DNA of 64,000 nucleotides. It comes from Arthrobacter sp. NIO-1057. GTDB lineage: Bacteria > Actinomycetota > Actinomycetes > Actinomycetales > Micrococcaceae. Where the stretch lies: positions 1,312,196-1,376,195 of the forward strand of contig NZ_FMAT01000001.1 in NCBI RefSeq assembly GCF_900094805.1, written 5' to 3'. The translations under genes and the position numbers were made by a program. This document shows positions 36,596 to 46,343 of this stretch, in pieces. Positions within the stretch are counted from its first letter, which is position 1. Each line of letters starts with the position of its first letter. The notes below the pieces were generated by a model that saw only the letters and a list, made by a program, of their open reading frames with translations, did not search any database and had not been told where the DNA came from.

Positions 36596-38245
36596 ATGAG
36601 TGCCATTGCCTTCCTCGCAACTGATCCCGATGGCTATGCACTAATCGACCTGCGTGACAGCCTCTCGGGGCAGTCGCTACAGCCCGTCCTACCAGTCTCA
36701 CGCGATAATTTTGCGCCGACGGTTGCCCTAATCGAAGCTGAATTTAGTCCTCGCTGGGCCATGCTTCGCACCAGCCCTTGGATGCAGCCGTTGCTCACGG
36801 CAGGTGTGTTTATCGCCAAAGCACATGTGCTCTCCCTTGCACAACGGATCATGCACCGCTCACCATTGGCCGCGGAGCAAGTACCCGATTTTGATCTTGA
36901 ACATTCTGAGACAACCACAGAGCATTTCAACCAAGATGCCCTCTTTGACGCCCCAACTTTCGGGGAGTCATTAGAAGACCTGATCCAGCTGTACACGCAG
37001 CAGCGTCAGGCATTGCCACAAGATCCGATGGCCCGCAAACGCCTTGAATTGCTGATTCATGCCGAATCGGTGGGCGCGCTGATCGCCTGCGAAATGGAAC
37101 ATGTGGGGCTTTCCTGGGATGAGGCAGGGCATCGGGCCTTGCTCCGAGAACAGCTCGGTGAACGAGTCTCTGAATATGCTCGCCCACCGAAGTTGGCGCT
37201 CAAAGCCCAAGAGCTAGCTACAACGTTAAACACCCCTGGTTTGAATCCTGATTCCCCGCAAGAACTGCTCAAGGCCTTACAGAAGGCTGGTTTTGCGGTG
37301 CGTTCGGTCCGGGCTTGGGAGCTAGAGCAGATCAATCATCCACTGATCAAGCAAGTCTTGGAGTACAAGAAACTCTCGCGTTTGGCCAGTGCACACGGTG
37401 ATGTCTGGCTGGATCAATGGGTCAAAGATTCTCGTTTTCACCCGCATTATGTTTTGGGCACGGTGGTTTCCGGGCGTTGGGCAGCTTCAGGTGGTGGCGC
37501 CTTGCAGTTACCTCATGCCATCCGTCAGGTGGTGCGTACCGGGCCTGGCCGAACCTTTGTCGTGGCCGATGGGCGACAGCTGGAACCAAGAATTCTTGCC
37601 GCAATTTCCGATGATCAGCAGTTGCAACAAGCCGGAGCGCAGGATGATCTGTACCAGTGGCTCTTGGACGCCAAGTTGGTTTCGACCCGACAAGAAGCCA
37701 AGCTGGGAATGCTCTCCGTGATTTATGGCGGTGGCGGAGGTGCCAGTGGTGCGGTGGGAGCTGCACTCACCAAAAGCTTTCCAACCGCGATGCGCTTTGT
37801 GGAGCAGGCGGCCCTGGCTGGTCAACAAGGCGAAGGCGTTCGTAGCTTTTTAGGACGAGGTTGTCCTCCTGCTGACGAGCAGTGGATGAGAGCTCAACGG
37901 GATACCGCGGATGAGGCAAGCCAGCGAGCTGCCGATGCTGCTGCTCGGGCGCGCGGGCGTTTCACCCGGAATTTTGTCGTGCAGTCTACGGCTGCCGAAT
38001 GGGCTTTGGTATGGATGGGCCATGCCCGCCACCTGATCCATCAGGCCGGGTGGAGCGAGGTATGCCGGCAGGTATTTTTTGTGCATGACGAAATTGTCTT
38101 TGAATGCCCCAACGAATTAGCCGATCAGCTCCAACGACTCATCGCGCACGCGGCGTTGCTTGCCGGCCGCACCCTCTTTGGCGCTGCTTCACCACACTTC
38201 CCGGTAAGCGTCGCCATTTCCTCAAATTATGCCGATGCTAAATAG
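36596..38245 (+). CDS. Family A DNA polymerase-like protein (bifunctional 3'-5' exonuclease/polymerase type)
   Basis: A 549-residue protein with the C-terminal palm-fingers of family A polymerases but no 5'-nuclease domain. Motif A appears as ADGRQLEPRILA near 322-333 (canonical DYSQIELR), motif B as RQEAKLGMLSVIYGGGG near 363-380, and motif C as VHDEIVFE near 494-502, so catalytic Asp residues are kept. The N-terminal exonuclease-like region (1-150) shows none of the D-x-E motifs. It is divergent from the pilus operon, 87 bp away, and ends 11 bp before a convergent NUDIX gene. Confidence 0.82.
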   Translation: MSAIAFLATDPDGYALIDLRDSLSGQSLQPVLPVSRDNFAPTVALIEAEFSPRWAMLRTSPWMQPLLTAGVFIAKAHVLSLAQRIMHRSPLAAEQVPDFDLEHSETTTEHFNQDALFDAPTFGESLEDLIQLYTQQRQALPQDPMARKRLELLIHAESVGALIACEMEHVGLSWDEAGHRALLREQLGERVSEYARPPKLALKAQELATTLNTPGLNPDSPQELLKALQKAGFAVRSVRAWELEQINHPLIKQVLEYKKLSRLASAHGDVWLDQWVKDSRFHPHYVLGTVVSGRWAASGGGALQLPHAIRQVVRTGPGRTFVVADGRQLEPRILAAISDDQQLQQAGAQDDLYQWLLDAKLVSTRQEAKLGMLSVIYGGGGGASGAVGAALTKSFPTAMRFVEQAALAGQQGEGVRSFLGRGCPPADEQWMRAQRDTADEASQRAADAAARARGRFTRNFVVQSTAAEWALVWMGHARHLIHQAGWSEVCRQVFFVHDEIVFECPNELADQLQRLIAHAALLAGRTLFGAASPHFPVSVAISSNYADAK

Positions 38246-38256
38246 GAACAAGGGCC

Positions 38257-38934
38257 TTAGACCATTTGCAGTTCCCGGTGAGTGTTCCATGGTCGGGTCC
38301 AGCCAAGCTCAGTGAAAAGCCGGTCAAGCACAATGGCGGTAAAGCCCCAAATGATTCGGTCTCCAAATTCGAAGGCCGGCGAGGTGAACTTCTGCTGATT
38401 ACGCTGTACTACCCCGGTGAGTCGATTCTTGGGATCCAGTAGTTGCGCTACCGGTGCACGAAACACCCCGGCACTTTCGGCCGGGTCAACGGCATGGACC
38501 TTCGATTCGGTGTGCCACCAACCTAATACCGGCGTGACTAAGAAATTGGACACCGGCAATTCGGTTTCACTCAAATGCCCGAGCACCTCAATTCCGGTGG
38601 TATCCACCCCGGTTTCTTCCCAAGCTTCACGCAGTGCAGCCGCAGCCACGCTAGAGTCTTCTTCATCAATGCCGCCACCGGGGAAGGCGATTTGTCCGGC
38701 GTGCTTGCGCAAGGTGGTGGCTCGTTCAACAAAGAGCAGGTCAAGGTCTTGAGCCTGAGCGCCATCGGCGAGCGCAGTGTCCCCGGCCGAACCAAAGAGG
38801 ATCAGCACCGCAGCCTTGCGCACAGCATTAGATTCCACGTTCATGCTGATCCACTCTTTGGGCAGTTTCTGGGTTGCCCCTGCGCTCACCCGGTGTTTGG
38901 CAATCACTTGTTGCAGCTGGCTGCGTGCGCTCAT
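38257..38934 (-). CDS. NUDIX hydrolase, CoA pyrophosphatase-like
   Basis: A 225-residue NUDIX protein with an intact box [24 protein letters not shown] in pieces: Gly-Gly-Gly, a spacer, then REAWEETG (about residues 86-108). Upstream is the CoA-pyrophosphatase-like arrangement [25 protein letters not shown]. It probably hydrolyses CoA-type dinucleotides. Its start overlaps the nth stop by 4 bp (ATGA), so the two are one transcript. Substrate specificity is inferred from similarity only. Confidence 0.86.
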   Translation of the reverse strand: MSARSQLQQVIAKHRVSAGATQKLPKEWISMNVESNAVRKAAVLILFGSAGDTALADGAQAQDLDLLFVERATTLRKHAGQIAFPGGGIDEEDSSVAAAALREAWEETGVDTTGIEVLGHLSETELPVSNFLVTPVLGWWHTESKVHAVDPAESAGVFRAPVAQLLDPKNRLTGVVQRNQQKFTSPAFEFGDRIIWGFTAIVLDRLFTELGWTRPWNTHRELQMV

Positions 38935-39725
38935 GCGTCTAATCCATACCCTTCAGCTCTTAGTTGCCTCCGGGTCGCACCGGCCCGCATTTTTGCCAGT
39001 AGTTCTTCTCGCCCGGGAGCAAGCTCATACTTAAGTAACTGTTTTGCCTTGGCAGGTATTTCCTCGCCGATTCCATTCGAGGGGCAGAGCTTAGCTACCG
39101 GACAGACGCCACACGCTGGTTTGCGGGCGTGGCAGATCCGCCGTCCGTGGAAGACCACGCGATGGCTGAGCATAGTCCAGTCGCGCTTTTCAAAGAGCTC
39201 CCCCACCGCATGTTCGATTTTCACCGGGTCGGTTTCGTCGGTCCAACCAAAGCGGTTCGCCAGGCGCCCAAAGTGTGTGTCAACGGTGATGCCGGGAACC
39301 CCAAAGGCATTGCCTAGCACTACATTGGCAGTTTTGCGTCCTACACCCGGGAGCTTAACCAGTTCTTCAAGTTTTGCTGGAACCTGGCCGTCATGACGTT
39401 CCACCAGGGCAGCGGAAAGCCCGAGCAATGAGTCGGTTTTGGCGCGAAAGAATCCGGTGGGACGAATGAGTTCTTCGATCTGACTGCGTACACCTTGGCT
39501 CATGGCCAGGGCATCGGGGAAGTGAGCGAACAGCGCCGGGGTGATCGCGTTAACCCGCACGTCGGTCGTCTGTGCAGAGAGCACCGTGGCAACCAACAGT
39601 TCAAAGGGGTTCTCAAAATCTAATTCGGGAACCGCATAAGGATAGGTTTCGGCCAGTACCCTATTGATCTTGCGGGCCCGTCTCTTCAGACCCAGTTCGG
39701 TTTCCAGTTTTGCTTTATTCGCCAC
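38931..39725 (-). CDS. nth: Endonuclease III
   Basis: Base-excision repair glycosylase/AP lyase of 264 residues. Catalytic Lys131 is in [14 protein letters not shown] (helix-hairpin-helix), Asp149 is in VDTHFGRL, and a [4Fe-4S] cluster motif has Cys198, Cys205, Cys208 and Cys214 (C-X6-C-X2-C-X5-C). These are the defining features. It is the first of a two-gene unit with the NUDIX gene and is divergent from acs across 175 bp. Confidence 0.95.
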   Translation of the reverse strand: MANKAKLETELGLKRRARKINRVLAETYPYAVPELDFENPFELLVATVLSAQTTDVRVNAITPALFAHFPDALAMSQGVRSQIEELIRPTGFFRAKTDSLLGLSAALVERHDGQVPAKLEELVKLPGVGRKTANVVLGNAFGVPGITVDTHFGRLANRFGWTDETDPVKIEHAVGELFEKRDWTMLSHRVVFHGRRICHARKPACGVCPVAKLCPSNGIGEEIPAKAKQLLKYELAPGREELLAKMRAGATRRQLRAEGYGLDA

Positions 39726-39874
39726 GCATTGATCGTGTCATGGGTACGCTCACTTTTCATCTTCAGACACCAGCAGTGAATGCTATTCGTCGCAGCGAGC
39801 TGACCGTTGGGCGCAGAATTTACCCTAAATCCCCATTGATCGTGACACAAACCACAATCAGCGACGGCAAAGCA

Positions 39875-39890
39875 TGTAACTTTGATCACA
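39875..39890. promoter_or_regulatory. CRP/GlxR-like box before acs
   Basis: TGTAA-N6-TCACA, one mismatch from the TGTGA-N6-TCACA consensus of CRP-family regulators, ending 10 bases before the annotated acs start. A Crp gene lies 4 kb downstream. Position suggests repression, or activation if the true start is the internal GTG at 39928. Confidence 0.55.
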
Positions 39891-39900
39891 GAGAATATTT

Positions 39901-41904
<2,004 letters not shown>

Positions 41905-41923
41905 CCACTTCTCTGGAATCACG

Positions 41924-41976
41924 ACGCTGCCGTGGGGTAGAACGCTAAAAGCGTTCTACCCCACGGCAGCGTTTTC
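41924..41976 (+). terminator. Terminator after acs
   Basis: A perfect 22-bp stem (41924-41945 with 41951-41972) followed by TTTT. Ends the acs transcript before aroQ. Confidence 0.88.
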
Positions 41977-42033
41977 TCGTTCATCAATAAAGAATCCCGA
42001 CTCTTACCGATGCTTTGCACTAGATTTGAGTCC

Positions 42034-42486
42034 ATGACTGAGAACTCATCACGCACCATTTTGCTCCTGAACGGCCCAAACCTGAATCTCTTGGGAACCC
42101 GGGAGCCGCAGATTTATGGTCATGACACCTTGGCCGATGTTGAACAGCTCGCCCGCGACACCGCCGCGGCCCACGGTTTTGAGCTACGTGCCCTACAGTC
42201 CAACCACGAGGGGGTACTCATTGACGCGATTCATGAGGCCCGCACCAGCGCGGTAGGAATCGTGATGAACCCGGGAGCCTTCACCCACACCTCGGTCGCA
42301 TTAGCTGATGCGGTCAGCGGTGTGCAATTGCCATTGATTGAAGTTCACATCTCCAATGTGCACCAGCGTGAAGCGTTCCGTCACCACTCGTACATTTCTC
42401 CGGTGGCCAGCTCGATCATCGTCGGTGCCGGAGTGAACGGATACAAGCTAGCGGTAGAACAACTCGCCTACCTGCTCAATAAGTAG
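42034..42486 (+). CDS. aroQ: Type II 3-dehydroquinate dehydratase
   Basis: Shikimate-pathway enzyme that dehydrates 3-dehydroquinate. The ATG at 42034 gives 150 residues, the normal length; an ATG at 42010 would add eight. Motifs: [17 protein letters not shown] near the N-terminus (catalytic Tyr in QIYG follows), [26 protein letters not shown] and [16 protein letters not shown]. No strong ribosome site is seen. Its stop is 13 bp before the convergent marP stop. Confidence 0.94.
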   Translation: MTENSSRTILLLNGPNLNLLGTREPQIYGHDTLADVEQLARDTAAAHGFELRALQSNHEGVLIDAIHEARTSAVGIVMNPGAFTHTSVALADAVSGVQLPLIEVHISNVHQREAFRHHSYISPVASSIIVGAGVNGYKLAVEQLAYLLNK

Positions 42487-42499
42487 CTCGCGTTCCCGG

Positions 42500-43693
42500 C
42501 TAGTCGGCGATGCAGTCCCCGGTCTTCACCGAGGTGCGCTGCGAACCGCCGAGCTCCAAGGCGTGCTCCATTTCTTCGAGGCTCAGGGCGAATCCGACCT
42601 GATCATCGCTACGGGACTTAGCAAAAATCAGCCCGACGGCCTCGCCTCTCTCGTCTAACAACGGTCCCCCGGAGTTTCCTTGAGCGACCTCGGCGGTGAG
42701 CTGATAGACGGAAATGCGTGTTGGGTCGGTGCCGTAAATGTTGGCAATCGAGACATTGGCTCGCGAAGCAATCAAGGCACTGCGAATTTGTTGTGGTCCG
42801 CCAGCCGGGTAACCGATAAACGCTGCGGCGTCGCCGCGGGTCAGGTCATGGTCGGCAAGTTCAATGGCCGGAGTCTCTAAGCCCTCTACGTACAGCAGAG
42901 CAATATCGGTCTCGGGATCGAAGTAAACCACTTTTCCGCGGTGAACTTCATCACGACCGGTCTCTATGGTGGCGGACCCTAAACCGGCCACCACGTGGGC
43001 ATTAGTCATCACCATTTCTGGTGCCACCACGAACCCGGAACCGGTCAGGTTAACGCCGCATTGGACCGCGGTGCCGGAGACTTTTGCTGCCGATTGGGCC
43101 GCGGCGCGTTGTAGGTCGGTGGCTTCCCAATCGGTGTCCACCGGCTGGTCCACGGAAGGCGCAAAAGGCTCCAAAAAGGCCGGGAGGGTTTCGGCGATGA
43201 CCTTGGAACGTGCCGTAGAAATTGCTGAGTTCACAAAGGATGGGGTGGCGTTACGAATGGCTTGGATCATGGTGGACTTACCAATCTCCAAGGACAGTCG
43301 TGGAATACCCATGCTGGAGGTCGAAAACGCCAGCGCGCCAATGATTGTGGCGCTAATCAGGACCGATAGAACACCACCGGCGATACGGTCTGCCGAGCGT
43401 AAAAAGTCAACGTTCATCCAGTGACGGATGCGGGTGGCAATGACTCGTCCAAGGGCTTGGCCCAGGATGATCAGCACCGCCGCGGTGGCGACCATCAGTG
43501 CGACGCGCCACCACGGATTATTCGCGAAGGTGGAAACCAACGGGATGGCAAAGAACGCGGCAATGCCTCCAAGGATGAGACCCACCATGTCGCCGACGGT
43601 CAAAAGAAAACCGCGTCGAAGCCCGATGATGAAAAAGGTCAGCAAAACAGCGCAGATGACTACGTCGAGCCAGCTGAAAATTCCGAGCACCAA
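42500..43693 (-). CDS. marP: MarP family membrane serine protease
   Basis: Membrane-bound chymotrypsin-type protease of 397 residues. Residues 1-155 form a CvpA-like domain with four helices; the protease domain follows, with the triad in MTNAHVV (His near 231), DIALLYVEG (Asp near 263) and QGNSGGPLLDERG (Ser near 341). In Mycobacterium, MarP maintains intracellular pH in acid. It is divergent from crp and convergent with aroQ. Same gene order as recalled for Rv3671c-Rv3676. Confidence 0.92.
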   Translation of the reverse strand: MVLGIFSWLDVVICAVLLTFFIIGLRRGFLLTVGDMVGLILGGIAAFFAIPLVSTFANNPWWRVALMVATAAVLIILGQALGRVIATRIRHWMNVDFLRSADRIAGGVLSVLISATIIGALAFSTSSMGIPRLSLEIGKSTMIQAIRNATPSFVNSAISTARSKVIAETLPAFLEPFAPSVDQPVDTDWEATDLQRAAAQSAAKVSGTAVQCGVNLTGSGFVVAPEMVMTNAHVVAGLGSATIETGRDEVHRGKVVYFDPETDIALLYVEGLETPAIELADHDLTRGDAAAFIGYPAGGPQQIRSALIASRANVSIANIYGTDPTRISVYQLTAEVAQGNSGGPLLDERGEAVGLIFAKSRSDDQVGFALSLEEMEHALELGGSQRTSVKTGDCIAD

Positions 43694-43821
43694 GACTCCA
43701 ATGCGTTCAAGTACTTTGTATTAACCCAAGGTACCCTTAGAAGCTGATGGATTTCTGCGAGCATATTCGCGAGTTTTGGCCGAATGAGCGTGACGTTCAA
43801 CATTTTCTCGGTAAAACCACG

Positions 43822-43837
43822 TGTGGAAACTGTCACA
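43822..43837. promoter_or_regulatory. CRP-like box upstream of crp
   Basis: TGTGG-N6-TCACA, one mismatch from the CRP consensus, 58 bp before the crp ATG in the marP-crp divergent gap. Suggests autoregulation. Confidence 0.5.
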
Positions 43838-43894
43838 TTGTTACTGAATACGGCACAATGAAGTAAGCGCCTACTACTGTTGACAGGAGATTTA

Positions 43895-44572
43895 ATGGAT
43901 ATCGAGGTACTGCGTCGCGCGCCACTGTTTGCGTCGCTTGGTGATGAAGTATTCGCCGCGCTCACCGAAGAATTGACCGAGGTTGATCTGTCCCGCGGTG
44001 CATCGGTGTTCCGTGAAGGCGATCAGGGCGACCGTCTGTACTTCATCGTTTCGGGCAAGATTAAGCTGGGTCGCACCTCCTCGGATGGTCGCGAAAACCT
44101 GATTGCTGTTCTTGGCCCAGGCGAACTGTTTGGCGAGATGGCCCTATTCGATCCACACCCACGCAACGCGACGGCCACCGCCGTGTCGGAAACCCGACTG
44201 GCAGGCTTGAGTCACGAGAACATGCGCAAGGCGATCCTGAACTCCCCTGAGGTCTCGATCCAGTTGCTGCAGGCTCTGGCTGCCCGTCTACGTCGCACCA
44301 ACGAGTCCCTCGCGGACTTGGTCTTCTCCGATGTTCCTGGCCGTGTTGCCAAGGCTCTGCTTGATCTTGCTGACCGCTTCGGCCGCCCAGCAACCGATGG
44401 CATCTTGGTAGCTCACGAGCTGACTCAGGAAGAGCTGGCTCAGCTGGTTGGCGCATCGCGTGAAACCGTAAACAAGGCTTTGGCTGAATTCGTTCAGCGC
44501 GGCTGGCTACGTCTGGAAGCACGCGCCGTCGTGATCCTTGACATCCAGCGCCTGCGTCAGCGTTCACGCTAA
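43895..44572 (+). CDS. crp: Crp/Fnr family cAMP receptor protein
   Basis: Global regulator of the Crp family, 225 residues from ATG 43895 (the AGGAG at 43885 or so gives normal spacing; an upstream TTG at 43880 is too close to the site). The nucleotide-binding domain has GPGELFGEMALFDPHPRNATA with the phosphate-binding Arg90, and the C-terminal HTH reads QEELAQLVGASRETVNKALAEF. No cysteines for a [4Fe-4S] cluster are seen, so cAMP is the likely ligand. It is followed by a terminator. Confidence 0.95.
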   Translation: MDIEVLRRAPLFASLGDEVFAALTEELTEVDLSRGASVFREGDQGDRLYFIVSGKIKLGRTSSDGRENLIAVLGPGELFGEMALFDPHPRNATATAVSETRLAGLSHENMRKAILNSPEVSIQLLQALAARLRRTNESLADLVFSDVPGRVAKALLDLADRFGRPATDGILVAHELTQEELAQLVGASRETVNKALAEFVQRGWLRLEARAVVILDIQRLRQRSR

Positions 44573-44579
44573 CCCCAGC

Positions 44580-44632
44580 AAAATAGCGTGGGCCGAGTAT
44601 CCAATTGGATATTCGGCCCACGCTATTTTTAA
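44580..44632. terminator. Terminator between crp and the NUDIX gene
   Basis: Arms near 44581-44603 and 44608-44630 form a stem of about 23 bases with a mismatch, AATT loop, and A/T runs on both sides. It serves crp and the convergent NUDIX gene. Confidence 0.85.
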
Positions 44633-44665
44633 GTTGTTTAGCTCAGCGATTATTAGCTCAGTATT

Positions 44666-45580
44666 TTAATGTCCCGCTGTTGCTTGCCACGGTCGAGATG
44701 ATTCGGCGCTCATTGAGCCCAAAACTTCTAAATAATAAATACCGTCGCGCACCAATAAGTCCGGATGTTTCAAATCCAAAGACCGAGAGCGAGACAAATA
44801 CGCTACAACGCCATTGGCGTCTGCCATGGCTTCCAACATCATTTCCACTGCCGGATAACTGATGTGTGAGAGGTTAAGGCCCACCGTGTTGGGCTGGCCC
44901 ACTAGGTCACCAAGCTCAGTGGTATTTCGTTGCGCCAGCACCTGACTGGCTACTTGCCAGCGCCCCCATTTGCCCTTGCCTCGAAGTAATGAAGCTTCTT
45001 GTCGGTTGGGTACCGTCGCTGCGAAGTACCAGGTATCAAACCTGCGTAGTGCAAAGTTCGGATTGAGCCAGTGCGCAACAGGACGTAATAGATCGGTGCG
45101 CAGCCCTAGACCGCGACGGCGTAGAAACTCGTCAAAGGAAAGGTCTTGGCCTGCAATCGCTTCGCGAGCGCTCATCCACTCTTCAGGATCAGCCATTTCA
45201 ATGATTGATTGTTCATCGGTGCCGGCCAGTAAGATCCCGGTTTCTTCAAAGAGCTCACGAATGGCACAGACAATATGCGCCTGGACCAACTGCTGGTCAA
45301 GCACGTCCATGCGTTTGGACCATTGGGACAAGCTAGGACCAAACCATTGGTAGGTAGCTCGGTCGCTGGCCTCATGGCTTCCGCCAGGAAAGGCTACGTT
45401 GCCTAGTGGCGAGCCGCCGGGCCGAAAGGTCAGGTATGTCTCCACACCTTGGGAACAGTCCCTCACGAGGCACACGGAGGAGGCGCGGCGTGGGCTTCGC
45501 GGAGTGCGGGAGCCAAAGCTGAACCAATTTTCGGCCGTAGGGATCTGGTGCGGTGGCAGATCAAAGATTCTGCGCACCAT
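44666..45580 (-). CDS. NUDIX hydrolase (NUDT19-like layout)
   Basis: A NUDIX protein of about 304 residues from ATG 45580; an ATG at 45682 would overlap ridA. The NUDIX box is split: VAFPGGSHE... then about 40 residues (YQWFGPSLSQWSKRMDVL) before IRELFEETGI. Long insertions before the REXXEEXG part occur in the NUDT19 family. The rest, about 160 residues, matches that family loosely. Substrate unknown. It follows ridA by 61 bp; the start is uncertain because no strong ribosome site is visible. Confidence 0.75.
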   Translation of the reverse strand: MVRRIFDLPPHQIPTAENWFSFGSRTPRSPRRASSVCLVRDCSQGVETYLTFRPGGSPLGNVAFPGGSHEASDRATYQWFGPSLSQWSKRMDVLDQQLVQAHIVCAIRELFEETGILLAGTDEQSIIEMADPEEWMSAREAIAGQDLSFDEFLRRRGLGLRTDLLRPVAHWLNPNFALRRFDTWYFAATVPNRQEASLLRGKGKWGRWQVASQVLAQRNTTELGDLVGQPNTVGLNLSHISYPAVEMMLEAMADANGVVAYLSRSRSLDLKHPDLLVRDGIYYLEVLGSMSAESSRPWQATAGH

Positions 45581-45641
45581 GCCACTGCGTGGCCCGCAAG
45601 GAAAAGCCTTGGCGGGCCGCGCAGAAGGTCGCTGAAATGAA

Positions 45642-46118
45642 CTACTCAAATTCAGCGATGACCTCAACCTCAACGGGTGCATTCAATGGCAGCACGGCGA
45701 CACCGACTGCTGAACGTGAATGCAGGCCCGCATCTCCGAGTACTTCACCGAAGAATTCGGAGGCGCCATTGATGACTCCAGGCTGCCCGGTGAACTCTGG
45801 TGCCGACGACACGAATCCGACGACCTTCACAATTCTCTTGATGCGATCTAGGTCACCAATTTCAGCTTTGATGGCAGCCAGGGCGTTCAGCGCAGCAACC
45901 TGCGCCTGAGCCTTAGCGTCCTCGGCCGAAACCTCGGCACCGACCTTTCCCACAACTGAGAGTTCACCATTAATCAGCGGAAGCTGACCTGAGGTGTAAA
46001 CATAGTTGCCGGTGGTGACCGCTGGCAGGTAGGCAGCGACGGGCTTTGCTACGCCTGGCAGGGTGAAACCCAGTTCGTTCAGGCGCGCTTCAACACGCGA
46101 GGAAGTCGCTTCTTGCAT
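45642..46118 (-). CDS. ridA: RidA family protein
   Basis: A 158-residue YjgF/RidA protein, a deaminase of reactive enamines/imines. The C-terminal motif HSRSAVGVAVLPLNAPVEVEVIAEFE contains the conserved arginine and the EVEVIAE strand. It is longer than archetypal RidA (about 128) at the N-terminus. It sits between DUF4177 and the NUDIX gene and is probably co-transcribed with them. Function inferred from family. Confidence 0.88.
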   Translation of the reverse strand: MQEATSSRVEARLNELGFTLPGVAKPVAAYLPAVTTGNYVYTSGQLPLINGELSVVGKVGAEVSAEDAKAQAQVAALNALAAIKAEIGDLDRIKRIVKVVGFVSSAPEFTGQPGVINGASEFFGEVLGDAGLHSRSAVGVAVLPLNAPVEVEVIAEFE

Positions 46119-46150
46119 GGGCTTTCTCTCCTTAAGGAAGTGTGTTTTGT

Positions 46151-46306
46151 TTACTCTTTTGGACGCTTCATGTAGGCCACTGGCGATGAACCATTAGGGC
46201 CAGGAACTACAGTGACAAGCTCCCAACCATCATCCCCCCATTGGTCCAAAATCTGCTTTGTTGCGTGAATCAAGAGTGGCAAAGTGGCGTATTCCCATTT
46301 AGTCAT
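46151..46306 (-). CDS. DUF4177 family small protein
   Basis: A 51-residue protein from ATG 46306: MTKWEYATLPLL...WGDDGWELVTVVPG. This matches DUF4177, a small family of unknown function common upstream of ridA in actinobacteria. A longer reading frame from 46582 runs through the ponA2 start and is rejected. It is divergent from ponA2, with only 37 bp between start codons. Confidence 0.82.
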   Translation of the reverse strand: MTKWEYATLPLLIHATKQILDQWGDDGWELVTVVPGPNGSSPVAYMKRPKE

Positions 46307-46343
46307 ACTGGATACGTTATCGCGTCCTTGTAAACTAGTGGGT

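Noticed and set aside
38575-39396. 273-codon open frame on the plus strand across the NUDIX and nth genes
   Set aside because: Antisense to the Fe-S cysteine and catalytic motifs of nth; not protein-like.
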